A stretch of DNA of 17,937 nt from JBFKOL01 sp041628815. Lineage in GTDB: Bacteria > Bacteroidota > Bacteroidia > Chitinophagales > Saprospiraceae. The stretch spans positions 1-17,937 of the forward strand of contig JBFKOL010000049.1 of assembly GCA_041628815.1 (NCBI GenBank). Direction: 5' to 3'. A model generated the notes under the pieces. The model saw nothing but the letters and a program-made list of their open reading frames with translations, ran no database searches and had not been told where the DNA came from. Below are positions 16,977 to 17,937 of this stretch, piece by piece. Position 1 is the first letter of the stretch; each line of letters begins with the position of its first letter. A program made the translations under genes and the position numbers.

Positions 16977-17009
16977 ACTTGATACGTATCACGTAAAATC
17001 AGATCTTTG
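16977..17009 (+). promoter_or_regulatory. Likely higBA promoter and autoregulatory operator
   Basis: A perfect 12-base palindrome TGATACGTATCA (16980-16991) extends to 18 bases (16977-16994) with one mismatched pair. It overlaps a likely -33 TTG (16979-16981), and 20 bases later comes GATCTTTG (17002-17009), one base from the TAnnTTTG consensus. HigA antitoxins and HigBA complexes are known to repress their own promoter at such palindromes. Confidence 0.55.
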
Positions 17010-17035
17010 TCCTGATTTATCTGAAAATATCATAC

Positions 17036-17320
17036 ATGATTCGGTCGTTTTCATGCAAGGAAACCGTGAAAATTTGGAAGGGCCTTTATTCTCGTAAGAT
17101 TCCGGGAGAATTACAGAATCGGGCGCTGAGGAAATTAAGGCAAATAGATGCGGCACAAAATATGGAGGATTTACGGATTCCTCCAGGAAATCATCTTGAA
17201 AAGCTATATGGAAATCGATCGGGTCAAATGAGCATTCGGATTAATCAAAAATGGCGGATATGTTTTATCTGGAACAATTCAGAAGCATTCGAAGTAGAAA
17301 TTACCGATTATCACAAATGA
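17036..17320 (+). CDS. higB: HigB-type toxin (RelE/ParE superfamily)
   Basis: 94 residues, normal for the HigB/GraT group. It shows the hallmarks FSCKETVKIWKG near the N-terminus, ALRKLRQIDAAQNMEDLRIP and PGNHLEKL in the middle, then SGQMSIRINQKWRICFIWN and a closing VEITDYHK. Such toxins are ribosome-dependent mRNA endonucleases that slow growth. The basic residues of the RINQKWR strand, used for mRNA binding and cleavage, are kept. The toxin gene comes first, as in all higBA operons, 7 bases before the antitoxin. A palindrome lies on the promoter. The ATG follows an A/T-rich leader. Confidence 0.92.
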   Translation: MIRSFSCKETVKIWKGLYSRKIPGELQNRALRKLRQIDAAQNMEDLRIPPGNHLEKLYGNRSGQMSIRINQKWRICFIWNNSEAFEVEITDYHK

Positions 17321-17327
17321 TCTTATC

Positions 17328-17630
17328 ATGAAAAAATTGATAGAAAACCCACATCCGGGAATTATTCTGAAGGAGGAATTTCTTAAAGAATTGGGTATTT
17401 CCCAAAATCAACTTGCCAAAGCTTTGGATGTACCTGCTAACCGCATTCACGCCATTATAAAAGGAACGAGAAGTATTACAGCTGATACGGACCTCAGGTT
17501 ATCAAAATTTTTCGGTCTGTCTGAGGGATACTGGTTGAGATTGCAAAACTTGTACGACTTGATGGAAGCGAAACGAAAAAAGAACAACTATAGGGATATC
17601 AAACCAATTTCCTCGTTGCAGGCCGGGTAA
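17328..17630 (+). CDS. higA: HigA-type antitoxin (XRE-family DNA-binding)
   Basis: 100 residues. The HigA signature is complete: NPHPGIILKEEFLKELGISQ opening, a helix-turn-helix (NQLAKALDVPANRIHAIIKG) and the GTRSITADTDLRLSKFFGLS stretch followed by YWLRLQNLYDL. The protein should bind and neutralise the HigB toxin and repress the shared promoter as a dimer. It starts 7 bases after the toxin stop, so translation is probably coupled. The tail (about residues 82-100) is lysine-rich and looks disordered. Confidence 0.93.
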   Translation: MKKLIENPHPGIILKEEFLKELGISQNQLAKALDVPANRIHAIIKGTRSITADTDLRLSKFFGLSEGYWLRLQNLYDLMEAKRKKNNYRDIKPISSLQAG

Positions 17631-17673
17631 GGAGGCGAAGTCACTAAGCAAATGTGAGCCTCTCATCCCATGC

Positions 17674-17937
17674 CTAGTTCGTGCCTGTCTCTTCCCCTGA
17701 CTCCTCTTCCCGCGACGGTTTCCGTGGCAGCTTCTCATCGCGTTGGGCAGTATGCCAGACGAAGGTAGCTATGATCGTGGCAGCCTGACTGAGGTCTTCC
17801 CCTGACAGTTGGTCCCAGGTGTCCATATTGGAGTGATGGGTCCTGGTGAAATAAGCCATTGGATCCTGGATAAACTGGAATCCTGGTATCCCTACGGCAT
17901 CAAAAGGAAGGTGATCCGTACCCCCGGTATTGTTCAA
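17674..17937 (-). CDS. C-terminal part of an M28-family metallopeptidase, cut by the window end
   Basis: The frame is open to the right edge, and the first visible codon (TTG) is internal, not a start. The 87 visible residues contain GGTDHLPFDAVGIPGFQFIQ and THHSNMDTWDQL. In M28 aminopeptidases and carboxypeptidase Q-like enzymes the His in the THHSNxDT block is a zinc ligand, and a helix like LSQAATIIATFVWHTAQRD ends the catalytic domain. A charged Glu-rich tail (RKPSREEESGEETG) follows. Most of the domain, including any signal peptide, lies outside the window. It is convergent with higA, with 43 bases between the stops. Confidence 0.88.
   Translation of the reverse strand: MNNTGGTDHLPFDAVGIPGFQFIQDPMAYFTRTHHSNMDTWDQLSGEDLSQAATIIATFVWHTAQRDEKLPRKPSREEESGEETGTN

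Overview
The window reads as a chromosomal stretch from a member of the phylum Bacteroidota, probably a Cytophagales-like bacterium. The signs are a TPR sensor kinase of the Bacteroidota type, several DUF6090-type proteins, A/T-rich leaders in place of strong Shine-Dalgarno sites, and two promoters of the Bacteroidota form (TTG, 20 bases, then TAnnTTTG or a near match). No rRNA, tRNA, CRISPR array, transposase or phage gene was seen.

Layout. Bases 1-260 hold the tail of an upstream plus-strand gene (possibly TonB-like) and a hairpin terminator. Bases 261-3064 carry a two-component pair: a TPR/HisKA_3 histidine kinase and a NarL/LuxR response regulator. Bases 3097-4932 carry, on the minus strand, an exported protein of unknown function and an SRPBCC-fold protein. 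Bases 5097-10778 are a complete tripartite RND efflux operon on the minus strand, in the order adaptor, pump, outer-membrane channel. A 544-base gap follows, holding a near-consensus plus-strand promoter for a small orphan gene (11323-11694), which may be an avidin-like beta-barrel.

Bases 11923-16690 form a minus-strand cluster of small single-pass membrane proteins of the DUF6090 type (three intact genes and one truncated remnant) around a large membrane-anchored protein with a TolB/FlgO-like domain and TPRs. The cluster was shaped by duplication. A 280-base block, made of 142 bases of upstream sequence plus the first 46 codons, occurs twice (14851-15130 and 16553-16832). One copy still leads an intact gene. 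The other leads a remnant whose ATG has become ATA, and it now lies in front of the TPR gene. By hand count the upstream part is better conserved than the coding part, which suggests a conserved regulatory region.

Bases 16977-17630 are a HigB/HigA toxin-antitoxin operon with a palindrome sitting on its likely promoter. The window ends in the C-terminus of an M28-family metallopeptidase.

The efflux operon and the two-component pair are ordinary. The DUF6090/TPR cluster with its duplicated leader, and the 123-residue barrel candidate, are the least explained parts. All identities were counted by eye; no database search was possible.
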